Assembly (NCBI GenBank): GCA_005888465.1
Contig: VAYJ01000068.1
Span: forward strand, 1 to 16,586
Source: Actinomycetota bacterium
GTDB taxonomy: Bacteria > Actinomycetota > UBA4738
Direction of reading: 5' to 3'
DNA: 16,586 nucleotides
Shown here: positions 7,977 to 14,984 of the stretch, piece after piece
Layout: each line of letters starts with the position of its first letter
Position numbering within the stretch: the first letter of the stretch is position 1
Position numbers and translations under genes: made by a program
The notes under the pieces: model-generated
The model's input: the letters and a program-made list of their open reading frames with translations, nothing else
Database searches by the model: none
Told to the model about the DNA's origin: nothing

Positions 7977-7983
7977 GGGAGGA
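7977..7983 (+). promoter_or_regulatory. Ribosome binding site selecting a GTG start
   Basis: GGGAGGA at 7977-7983 lies 5 nt before GTG 7989. It is the reason for starting the Fn3 protein there rather than at the far-upstream ATG 7878 or the ATG 8016, neither of which has a comparable site. Confidence 0.75.
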
Positions 7984-7988
7984 TCATT

Positions 7989-8846
7989 GTGTTCCCAGCA
8001 AGAGATGTCCGCCGAATGCGCGCGCGCCTCCGGTTCGGGTGGGCTCGCCCGACCCTGCTGTTCGCTCTGATCACCTTCTGCGTTCTTCTCGGGCCTTCGA
8101 TCGCATCGGCGCAACTCAATTTGAGTTGGGTCGACAACTCGGGCGGTCAGGCGGGCTTCATCATCCAGAGAGGACAGGGCACGGCTGGAGCCTATGGTCA
8201 GATTGCGCAGACCCCACTCGGGGTCACATCGTACGCTGACACTACCGGGTCTCCCGGAACGACCTATTGCTACCAGGTGGCTTCATTCAACAGTGCGGGA
8301 GTTTCCGACTTTTCCAACATAGCCTGTGGCAGCTTGGCCGGAGGTGGCGGGTTCACTATCATGGCCGCCGACGGCGGAACCGGAACCGGGACCGTAACAA
8401 GTAGCCCTAGCGGCATAAACTGTGGCACATTGTGTTCCGCAATTTACCCGAGCGGGGTCGCCGTCACGCTCACTGCCACGCCCGCGTCTGGATCAGCTTT
8501 CAGCGGTTGGTCGGGAGGTTGGTGCAGCGGTACCAGCCCGTGCAGTGTGGCTGGAGCCGGGTCAGTGACCGTGAGTGCGATGTTCGCCACCCTAGATACC
8601 ACCCTTACTGTGAGCAAGCAAGGACCTGGCACCGTCAGCAGTAGCCCGGGAGGAATCAACTGCGGCTCGACCTGTTCGGCAAGCTATGCGGGCAGCTCAG
8701 TCGTGACCCTGACAGCGGTGCCCGCACACGGCGCCAACTTCAAGGGCTGGAGCGGCGGGGGGTGCAGTGGCACCGGCACGTGTACGATAACGCTCAACAC
8801 GGCGATGTCCGTGACGGCGACCTTCAGCAAGGGTGGGAAGAAATGA
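7989..8846 (+). CDS. Secreted fibronectin-III protein with two Cys-rich InlB-type repeats
   Basis: 285-aa predicted exported protein. A basic n-region and hydrophobic core (about 20-38) end at ASA|Q (39-42), a signal peptidase I site. The mature part opens inside an Fn3-like domain (LNLSWVDNSGGQAGF, to about 116). Two B-repeat-like units follow (about 124-200 and 206-279), each of the form G-V-SSP-GINCG-C-...-LTA-P-...-GWSGG-CSGT-C. The four Cys of unit 1 (145, 149, 179, 185) recur exactly 80 residues later (225, 229, 259, 265), suggesting conserved disulfides and recent duplication. It ends FSKGGKK with no PEP-CTERM anchor. Such domains are adhesive or matrix-binding, so a structural role in the EPS matrix is inferred. 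It lies downstream of a sigma-54 promoter candidate and 44 nt before another secreted-protein gene. Confidence 0.85.
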   Translation: MFPARDVRRMRARLRFGWARPTLLFALITFCVLLGPSIASAQLNLSWVDNSGGQAGFIIQRGQGTAGAYGQIAQTPLGVTSYADTTGSPGTTYCYQVASFNSAGVSDFSNIACGSLAGGGGFTIMAADGGTGTGTVTSSPSGINCGTLCSAIYPSGVAVTLTATPASGSAFSGWSGGWCSGTSPCSVAGAGSVTVSAMFATLDTTLTVSKQGPGTVSSSPGGINCGSTCSASYAGSSVVTLTAVPAHGANFKGWSGGGCSGTGTCTITLNTAMSVTATFSKGGKK

Positions 8847-8878
8847 GACGGAGGACTGAAGGGAGACTGGCGATACTT

Positions 8879-8885
8879 AGGAGGT
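8879..8885 (+). promoter_or_regulatory. Ribosome binding site selecting the ATG at 8891
   Basis: AGGAGGT is a near-perfect Shine-Dalgarno sequence 5 nt before ATG 8891. It favours this start over the in-frame ATG at 8843, which overlaps the previous gene's stop, and over the ATG at 8762 inside that gene. Confidence 0.75.
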
Positions 8886-8890
8886 ATGCG

Positions 8891-10441
8891 ATGCAGAGAT
8901 GGTTGGAGTATTGGCGGTATCTCAGCATGCGGCAAACCAGCGCCGGCTTCCCTGGCGCGTTCATCGAACGAGGCCCGACGAGGGCGCTGGGTACCGCGCT
9001 GGTCACCGCCACCGTCGCACTTGCAATCTTAATATCGCCCTCAGTCGCCTCGGCGCAGTTTGACTTCACCCTCACTACGCTCGGTCCGCAGAACGTGGTG
9101 CAGGGTCGTCCCCTTTACTTCGTCCTGACAGCGGCGCCCGTGAGCGGCACTTCGCCAACGCTGCTCCCGATCGCCGTTACCGGATTGCCGGCTGGGGTGA
9201 CCGTCTCGTTCCCCGACATCGCCCAGACTTGCTGCGGTACGAACCAGATTTATTCCCTGAACTCGCCCGTCTCGACAGCCATCCAGATCCAAACGTCGGC
9301 GACGACCCCAGTGGGGCCAGCGACCCTTATGCTCAGCGTCACCGCGGGCACCGTCACCCGCAGTGTGAGCTATCCGATCACCGTGACGGCGCCACCCAGC
9401 CCCTTATCACGGCAGCCTTATGCGCCGGCAAGCAGCATCCCGCAGCTGGCGCTCTGGCAGTCAAACATGACGACATACGGGCAGACCTTTTGCAACCTGC
9501 TCTCGAGCGCGAGCGTCACGGCCAACCAGAAGCTCAACACGACCTACTACGACAGCCAGCGCGTCTTCTACAACATCCGCGACTACACGGGCGCGGCCTC
9601 GTGGGACGCGTGCGCGCTCAGTGCGCAAGCCACCTATCGGGATGCCTACGTGATCCCGAACAACGGCGGCGTGCCAGGCTACTGGGACTTCCCTCACGGG
9701 CTCGCGCAAAGCTATGCGCGCACCAATGACGCCGCCTCGAAGAATGCGCTCCTGCTCCTCTCGCATAACGCCGCCTTTGGGACTGCCTCCGTCGGCAAGC
9801 TCAGCTTCATGATCAGCCCCGTGACGAGCCGCGAGATCGCCTACCACGCGATGGCCTATCTGCTTGCGCGCGCGGTCAATGACCCGCCGAGCGCCGTGGG
9901 CGATACGTACACGGAGCTGATGCTTGGCCACATGGAACAGTGGTTCGTCTCGAAAAGCTATCGCACGACGGGCACGAATGGGGAGCCCGCCGGCGCCGCC
10001 GGACAGCTCTACATCCAGCCCTTCATGGTCGCGATCACAGCGGAAGCCCTGATTGCCGTCCACGAGAGCGCACCGGACGCGCGCATCGTCACGACGGTCA
10101 AGACGGCCATGGACTGGCTCTGGGCGAATGCCTGGATGGGGGCGAGTCAGTCCTTCTCCTATGATCTCTACGGGCCGGCGGCCGGGCCCTATCAGGGCCT
10201 GAGCCCCGCTCCCGACCTGAACCTGCTGATCGCCCCCGCCTTCGCCTGGCTCTACAAGCAGACGGGCGATGTGACGTACCGGGATCGGGCCGATGCCATC
10301 TTCGTGGGCGGCGTCACCCAGGCGGCGGTGTCCTTCGACGGCAAGCACTTCAACCAGCAATACCGGTGGAGTTTTGACTACGTGAAGTGGCGCAATCCCG
10401 GTTCGGCACCGGCGGCGCCCACTGGGCTCCTAGTGCGCTGA
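8891..10441 (+). CDS. Secreted Ig-like + all-helical domain protein, possible polysaccharide-active enzyme
   Basis: 516-aa predicted exported protein. A long n-region is followed by a hydrophobic core (about 32-50) and an ASA|Q cleavage site (53-56), the same site as in the preceding gene. Residues about 57-168 are beta-rich and Ig-like (LTTLGPQNVVQGRPLYF ... YPITVTAPPSP). Residues about 185-500 are helical, with repeated aromatic/acidic motifs: FYNIRDYTG (226-234), ATYRDAYVIPNNGG (247-260), GYWDFPHGL (263-271), REIAYHAMAYLL (314-325), AMDWLWANAW (406-415) and WLYKQTGD (453-460). This pattern resembles (alpha/alpha) toroid glycosidases and polysaccharide lyases, but I recognise no specific family or catalytic residues, so enzymatic function is inferred. 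EPS hydrolases or lyases are common in such loci. The C-terminus, SAPAAPTGLLVR, looks like the first strand of an Fn3 domain cut short by the stop codon. Confidence 0.8.
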   Translation: MQRWLEYWRYLSMRQTSAGFPGAFIERGPTRALGTALVTATVALAILISPSVASAQFDFTLTTLGPQNVVQGRPLYFVLTAAPVSGTSPTLLPIAVTGLPAGVTVSFPDIAQTCCGTNQIYSLNSPVSTAIQIQTSATTPVGPATLMLSVTAGTVTRSVSYPITVTAPPSPLSRQPYAPASSIPQLALWQSNMTTYGQTFCNLLSSASVTANQKLNTTYYDSQRVFYNIRDYTGAASWDACALSAQATYRDAYVIPNNGGVPGYWDFPHGLAQSYARTNDAASKNALLLLSHNAAFGTASVGKLSFMISPVTSREIAYHAMAYLLARAVNDPPSAVGDTYTELMLGHMEQWFVSKSYRTTGTNGEPAGAAGQLYIQPFMVAITAEALIAVHESAPDARIVTTVKTAMDWLWANAWMGASQSFSYDLYGPAAGPYQGLSPAPDLNLLIAPAFAWLYKQTGDVTYRDRADAIFVGGVTQAAVSFDGKHFNQQYRWSFDYVKWRNPGSAPAAPTGLLVR

Positions 10442-10530
10442 GATCCAGCCGGCAACGTCCATCGCTCAGCGGTCCGTTTTCACGTCCCTGCGCACCCAGA
10501 CTCATGCGTATACTAAGCTTGCTTGCCGGT

Positions 10531-10546
10531 TGGCGAATCAGTTGCC
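10531..10546 (+). promoter_or_regulatory. Candidate sigma-54 (-24/-12) promoter upstream of asnB
   Basis: TGGCGAATCAGTTGCC keeps TGGC and TTGC of the consensus with GG (10532-10533) and GC (10544-10545) spaced by 10 nt. The A, C and G of the -24 block are not matched. A start near 10557 would give a leader of about 475 nt before asnB, long but possible. Confidence 0.35.
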
Positions 10547-10954
10547 GGAGAATGCTTGGTTCAAGGAAAGGATCAGCCGCCTGCGCGGGGTCTACCGTGC
10601 TCAATCGCCATGGCGCGCCGTCAACCCCGTTCTGGGCGCACGATTTGACCGCCCTCTGGCGATCTGGTAGAAGTGACCTTTCCGATACCATCTTCATGCG
10701 GCCTGGGTAAACACGCCCCATCACTCACGTCCGCATACGAGGATGTTGGCTACGCGGCGGGCGAGCGCGAGGAGCTCGGCGCGTTTGCAACGATCCCGGA
10801 GCGCCCAGTCCCATCAAGGCACCCGCCTCGGGTCGCCAGGGCTGGCGTGCGGAAACGTCGGCCTGAATTGAGAGCTACCTCAAGCGGGCGTGACCCACCT
10901 TCGTCGTGGCTGCGGTGGTGGCTCTCTCTTCGGGACTGAACTCGCCGGGAAAGA

Positions 10955-10981
10955 CCACGAGATTGAAGTATAGTCTCGTGG
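10955..10981. promoter_or_regulatory. Perfect 8-bp inverted repeat before asnB
   Basis: CCACGAGA (10955-10962) and TCTCGTGG (10974-10981) flank an 11-nt AT-richer centre. The hexamer TATAGT (10969-10974), resembling a -10 box, lies over the second arm, but no convincing -35 box was found. The repeat sits about 52 nt before the asnB ATG and could be an operator or a leader hairpin. Confidence 0.45.
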
Positions 10982-11033
10982 CCGATGTACCCGATCCTCG
11001 CCGGACTTGGCGAATGGACTGCGGAGGAACGCA

Positions 11034-12911
11034 ATGTGCGGTATTGCCGCCGTCGTGATGCAGCATGGGAGCGCTGCACCCGCCGACGTCGTCTGGCGCA
11101 TGACCAATGCGCTGGCGCATCGCGGTCCCGACGATGAGGCCGTGCACCTGTCGGGCTCAGTGGCGCTCGGTTTTCGGCGCCTGTCGATCCTAGACCTAAC
11201 GCCCTCGGGACATCAGCCGATGTCGACTCCCGATGGCAGCGTGACGATCGTCTTTAACGGCGAGATCTACAACTACATTGAACTACGATCCGAACTCGAG
11301 GCGAGAGGCCACAAGTTCAGGTCGTCGGGCGATACTGAGGTCCTACTTCACGCGTACTGCGAGTGGGGCGCAGAGTGCCTGCCGAGGCTCAACGGGATGT
11401 GGGCCTTCCTGGTCCACGACCAGCACCGGAAGGTGATCTTCGGCTCGCGGGACCGGTTTGGGATCAAGCCGCTGTACCGCCACCAGAGCGATGGCACCAC
11501 CTTGTTCGCCTCGGAGATCAAGGCCATCCGCGCTTCTGGCCTTTACACCAGCGTCACGAACTGGGGAACAGCGGCCCGCTTCTTGCTTGAAAAGCGTCTT
11601 GATGACACCACGGAGACGTTCTACGAAGGCATCGTACAAGTTAGTGCAGGCGCGGCGTTCGAGCTTGATCTCAGGGGTAACTACCGAGAGTGGCTTTTCT
11701 GGTCTCTCGACGATATCGGCAAGTCGCCCACCGCCAATCCCGCCGACGCGTTCGCCGAGCTGTTCGAGGATGCTGTCCGGCTCCACATGCGGAGCGACGT
11801 ACCGGTCGGCGTGAGCCTGTCAGGTGGCCTCGACTCGACATCGATCATGTGCGCATCTGCCCGGATTCGTGCGGCGAGCGATGCGAATGGCGATTTGCAG
11901 GCATTCTGCTACATGGCTCCAGAGTTCGACGAGATGGACTACATCAGGGAAACGATTCATCAGACTGGCGCAGTGTTGCGGAGACTGGAAACGACACCTC
12001 AGAGTCTTTGGAGCGATTTCGAGCGGGTGCTGTGGTTCCAGGACGAACCCGTCCATGCGATGCCGGCACTCATCGGGTACCAGCTGATGAAGCTCGCGGC
12101 AGATCACGGTATCAAGGTGATGCTGAACGGTCAGGGCGCCGATGAGACAATCGGCGGATACTCCAGTTACTTCAGCGACTATTGGCACACTCTTCTGAGC
12201 ACAAGACATCCCCTCCGCACATGGGGCGAGATCGGTGCGTACGTGGCCAGTCACGGGGGCCGACGCGGCCCCCTGGCCCTGCGGCAAGCTCGTCAGCTCG
12301 CGCAGACACGACTCGGCCAACTGGGCCCGTACCGGGCGCTGCGCCGCGTCCGCCGACGGCTGCGCCGCGAGGATTCATGGTTCTCCCCAGAGCTGTCAAC
12401 ATATCTGCCGGAGGAGCCGGATGCGCATAACGCCCGGCGGGATCTCGACGGCGCGCTGGCCTCCTCCGTGATGCGATCACCCTTACCGTTGTATCTTCGA
12501 GTCGAAGATCGCAACTCGATGGCGCATTCGATCGAGGCCCGGCTTCCATTCCTCGATTATCGCCTCGTGGCGCTAATGTTCACTCTCGATCCGGAATGGA
12601 AGCTGCGCGGACCGTGGAACAAATATGTCCTGAGGCAGGCGATGCGTGGTCGGATCCCGGAATCGGTCCGGTTGCGCATCGACAAAATGGGTTTTCCGGT
12701 GCCGTGGCGTCAGTGGGCGGCAGAGGACTTGCGCGAACCGATGCGGGCAATCATCACCAGCCGGCAAGCGCGCGAGCGGGGAGTCTACAACACCGAAGCC
12801 ATCCTCCGCGACTTCGAGGGGTGCCGGCGTGGAGAACCAGATTTGCTCACGCGCATGTTCAACATGGTTGAGTTCGAGCTATGGGCGCGTATGGGCTCGT
12901 GCGCACTGTGA
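11034..12911 (+). CDS. asnB: Glutamine-dependent asparagine synthetase-like amidotransferase
   Basis: 625-aa class II amidotransferase. The N-terminal glutaminase domain has the nucleophile Cys2 (MCGIAAVV), RGPDDE (30-35), RRLSILDL (48-55), FNGEIYNY (74-81) and GDTE (99-102). The ATP-pyrophosphatase domain has the PP loop SLSGGLDST (261-269) and, further on, EARLPFLDYRLV and the C-terminal KMGFPVPWR. GGAGGA (11023-11028), 5 nt upstream, and the requirement for Cys2 fix the start at ATG 11034. Both active sites look intact, so it should hydrolyse glutamine and amidate an acid via an adenylate. In EPS loci such homologues (exosortase A-associated amidotransferases) are thought to amidate a uronic acid or other sugar carboxylate; plain asparagine synthesis is the alternative. 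An asnB homologue is reported as required for floc formation in Zoogloea. Confidence 0.92.
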   Translation: MCGIAAVVMQHGSAAPADVVWRMTNALAHRGPDDEAVHLSGSVALGFRRLSILDLTPSGHQPMSTPDGSVTIVFNGEIYNYIELRSELEARGHKFRSSGDTEVLLHAYCEWGAECLPRLNGMWAFLVHDQHRKVIFGSRDRFGIKPLYRHQSDGTTLFASEIKAIRASGLYTSVTNWGTAARFLLEKRLDDTTETFYEGIVQVSAGAAFELDLRGNYREWLFWSLDDIGKSPTANPADAFAELFEDAVRLHMRSDVPVGVSLSGGLDSTSIMCASARIRAASDANGDLQAFCYMAPEFDEMDYIRETIHQTGAVLRRLETTPQSLWSDFERVLWFQDEPVHAMPALIGYQLMKLAADHGIKVMLNGQGADETIGGYSSYFSDYWHTLLSTRHPLRTWGEIGAYVASHGGRRGPLALRQARQLAQTRLGQLGPYRALRRVRRRLRREDSWFSPELSTYLPEEPDAHNARRDLDGALASSVMRSPLPLYLRVEDRNSMAHSIEARLPFLDYRLVALMFTLDPEWKLRGPWNKYVLRQAMRGRIPESVRLRIDKMGFPVPWRQWAAEDLREPMRAIITSRQARERGVYNTEAILRDFEGCRRGEPDLLTRMFNMVEFELWARMGSCAL

Positions 12912-13319
12912 TAAGGCAGGTCCCGAGCGAGGCCCCTCAGGCGAGGCGGGCCATGGCTGAGAACGGGTGTCGACATGGACGTCCACTCCGTAACCGCGAC
13001 GGTTGATCATGCTGACATCCGTGGGTTCTCCGTCACGACGCCTGCCTCACTCTATGGGCACTGCCGGTGCAGCGGCCGATGGTGCGATGCTGCTTGCGTC
13101 TGACGGGTCGGTCCGGGGGGGAGATCAGGAGACAATGGGCGACTGTTTTGCGACAGGCGCCACCGGCGGCCAAACGACGGCACCATCCAACACGCTACTT
13201 GCTCCTCATCATACGGACGTGCGCGCGCCCGATAGATATCGAAGCGTCTTCGAGCAACTTGGTCCGGAGTCGGGGTTTCATCTCTCGGCGCTCGGTGAGC
13301 CGAGGGGGCGATAGCTGCC
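12912..13319. other. Intergenic stretch between asnB and glycosyltransferase
   Basis: 408 nt without a confident gene. A weak GC-rich repeat (GGCCC/GGGCC at about 12930-12951) lacks a T-run. It also has the palindrome TGTCGACA (12968-12975), a sigma-54-like candidate (13056-13071), and a 59-codon frame from ATG 13135 to TAG 13314 with AGGAG just 3 nt upstream, which I do not trust as a gene. Confidence 0.5.
13056..13071 (+). promoter_or_regulatory. Candidate sigma-54 (-24/-12) promoter upstream of glycosyltransferase
   Basis: GGGCACT-GCCG-GTGCA keeps GGCAC (13057-13061) and TGCA (13068-13071) of TGGCACG-N4-TTGCA, with GG and GC 10 nt apart. The first T, the last G of the -24 block and one T of the -12 block are not matched. 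A start near 13082 would lead into the glycosyltransferase at 13320. Confidence 0.4.
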
Positions 13320-14723
13320 GTGAAGCGATCCGTCGACCCTGCACAGCCCATCGGGGTGTCGCCGCCGAATCAGAGGCGCCGTGTGTTGTTCGTGACGTAT
13401 CACTTTCCGCCAAGCATGGCGATGGGGGCCCAGGCGTGTACTCAGATCGCGCGGTATCTTCCCCTCTACGGCTGGGAGCCCGTCGTGCTCACAGTGAAAG
13501 AGCGCTACGCTGAGAGCCTTGGAGATGCGCCCGAGCGGGAGTTCCCAGGGCGTGTAGTGCGAACGGGGCTGCTTCCGCATCCATTGGCGTTTTACCGGAG
13601 CCTGAAGTCGCTGCTCCATTTCGAGCGTAATGGCACGGCCGATCCGGGAGGAGGCCCTGAGAACCAGGGGCGCCTTCGCCGCTGGCTGCTCTCCCTTCTC
13701 CTGGTGGGAGACGGCTATACGGGCTGGCTTCTCCCTGCCAGTTTGGCCGGGATCAGAACCATCCACGGTGCCAGCGTGCAGCACTTGTTGTCTTCCGGTC
13801 CGCCTTGGACGGGCCACCTGGTGGGCCTGCTGCTCGCGCGCATCACCGGGCTCCCGTGGACCGCGCACTTTCGCGATCCCTGGACCCAGGGAGCACAGTC
13901 CAAACCTGTCAGTGCCGCGTCGATGCGAATTGACGCTACTCTGGAGCGCATGATCATCAAGCGAGCGGCGTTCGTTGTGTGTGTCACGGACCAGCATACC
14001 GAGATGATGCGGCGAGTCTATGCGGGGTTCTCCCCGGAAAAGTTCATCACGATACCGAACGGATTCGATGGAGGGGAATGGGACAGTATCGGAACGGAAC
14101 TGAGCGTCGTTGATTCCAGGAAGGACACAAAGTTTACTATTACTTACTCGGGGACACTGTATCAGGCGAGAAATCCCTTCCCCGTGTTCCGGGCGCTTAA
14201 GGTGCTGATCGACGCGGGAGAGATCGACCGAGACCGTGTTCTCGTGCAGCTCATCGGATGGTGCGATCTGGCCGAAGGGCGACGCGTTGCGGACATCGCG
14301 GCAGATTGCGGCATCAGTGAATGCGTGAACATGAGAGGGCCCCTGGCCCGGCCCGAGGCGCTCAAGGCGCTCACCGGGTCGAACCTGCTTCTCTTGCTTG
14401 CCGAGGGCTTGACCGCACAGATCCCCGGAAAGACGTACGAGTACCTGAGGGCAGGGCGGCCCATTCTGGCGCTTACGTCGGAAGGAGCGCTGGCCGACTT
14501 GTTGAGAAGGACCGGCGGTGCGTGGGTGGTCGACCAGCGCGACGTAGCGGGAATCGTGGCGGCGGTTCGCGAGATCTACCGACGCTGGAACGACGGACGT
14601 CCACTGGCGGGGGCGCCTCAGGCTTCGGTCTCAGGCTTCGACCGGCGGGTACTCGCCGGTCGGTTCGCAGAGTTGTTTACGAGGAGTGCTCGGTCGCTAC
14701 CCGCCGGCGCGAAATCGCACTGA
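13320..14723 (+). CDS. GT-B fold glycosyltransferase (group 1/family 4-like)
   Basis: 467-aa cytoplasmic or membrane-associated glycosyltransferase. The N-terminal acceptor domain starts RRRVLFVTYHFPPS (19-32), followed by GAQACTQIARYLP, typical of the family-4 N-domain (Gly-rich loop, then helix). The C-terminal donor domain has FITIPNGFD, FTITYSGTLY (a variant of the VGrl strand), and near the end IPGKTYEYLRAGRPILAL, carrying the conserved acidic residue of the E-x7-E region. It probably adds one sugar to the lipid-linked repeat unit; donor and acceptor are unknown. The start is GTG 13320, with GAGGGGG at 13302-13308 (11-nt spacing, rather long). A GTG at codon 22 is an alternative, but it would begin inside the first beta strand. 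The gene is alone on this strand, converging on the minus-strand operon. Confidence 0.86.
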   Translation: MKRSVDPAQPIGVSPPNQRRRVLFVTYHFPPSMAMGAQACTQIARYLPLYGWEPVVLTVKERYAESLGDAPEREFPGRVVRTGLLPHPLAFYRSLKSLLHFERNGTADPGGGPENQGRLRRWLLSLLLVGDGYTGWLLPASLAGIRTIHGASVQHLLSSGPPWTGHLVGLLLARITGLPWTAHFRDPWTQGAQSKPVSAASMRIDATLERMIIKRAAFVVCVTDQHTEMMRRVYAGFSPEKFITIPNGFDGGEWDSIGTELSVVDSRKDTKFTITYSGTLYQARNPFPVFRALKVLIDAGEIDRDRVLVQLIGWCDLAEGRRVADIAADCGISECVNMRGPLARPEALKALTGSNLLLLLAEGLTAQIPGKTYEYLRAGRPILALTSEGALADLLRRTGGAWVVDQRDVAGIVAAVREIYRRWNDGRPLAGAPQASVSGFDRRVLAGRFAELFTRSARSLPAGAKSH

Positions 14724-14984
14724 TGCCGACGCTCAGACTGCGTGTGATCAAAATGACAACTGTCCCGCGAGGTCGCTCGTGCCACAACGGCCAAGCGAGC
14801 CAGGAAGTGGCTGACGCCGAAGGTGTCGAACCTGACTTGATCTAGCAACGGTTTCGCCCCTGCCCGGTCCTGATCCTGATCGGACATGCTCGGCTCGGTG
14901 AATAGGCGACCGGGTCCTTTAGCGCTTGCCGGTGGCGCGCGCTCACGTATCCAGCTCCAACGATTCCCGACTCGTGTCATGTGT
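14724..14984. other. Convergent intergenic region with inverted repeats
   Basis: 261 nt between two converging genes. CCCGGTC (14863-14869) pairs with GACCGGG (14908-14914) across 38 nt. GTCC (14867-14870) and GGAC (14882-14885) flank a doubled CTGATC. These could fold in either orientation and serve as a two-way transcription end, but no run of T or A follows, so intrinsic termination is unproven. Confidence 0.35.

Larger units (their letters stand above)
7655..7988. other. Non-coding stretch between EPS operon and secreted-protein genes
   Basis: No convincing gene in any frame. It holds three overlapping inverted repeats just after the operon, a T-run (TTTTTT at 7764-7769) without a clear preceding stem, a sigma-54-like promoter candidate at 7808-7823, and a strong ribosome binding site at its end. 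If the promoter is used, about 150 nt of 5' leader precede the next gene. Confidence 0.6.
10442..11033. other. Non-coding or degenerate stretch upstream of asnB
   Basis: 592 nt with no gene I can support. It contains a sigma-54-like promoter candidate (10531-10546), an imperfect repeat of that element just before asnB (11000-11027), an 8-bp inverted repeat (10955-10981), and a short startless frame (about 10524-10670) whose translation looks protein-like and may be a gene remnant. Confidence 0.55.

Noticed and set aside
9461..10360. Minus-strand 299-codon frame opposite the secreted helical protein
   Set aside because: Arg/Val/Gly-rich shadow; the plus-strand frame has a signal peptide, ribosome site and ordered domains.
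7989..10441. PEP-CTERM sorting tails on the two secreted proteins
   Set aside because: C-termini end FSKGGKK and PTGLLVR; there is no Pro-Glu-Pro motif, terminal TM or basic cluster of that type.
11008..11023. Sigma-54-like TGGCGAATGGACTGCG as the asnB promoter
   Set aside because: It would place the transcription start at the asnB ATG itself and cut off the ribosome binding site; kept only as a repeat observation.
11034..12911. AsnB homologue as a lasso-peptide cyclase
   Set aside because: Catalytic Cys2 and the glutaminase motifs are intact and the surroundings are EPS genes; no lasso partner genes are seen.
13135..13314. 59-codon frame with AGGAG before its ATG
   Set aside because: Only 3 nt spacing, no recognisable domain, unbiased codon use; not enough to call a gene.
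14760..14840. Short frame ending KRARKWLTPKVSNLT, resembling a RiPP leader (W-x-x-P-x-V pattern) near an AsnB homologue
   Set aside because: No ATG, GTG or TTG start in frame, it stops right after the leader-like part, and no PqqD/RRE or transglutaminase-like protease gene is in the window.
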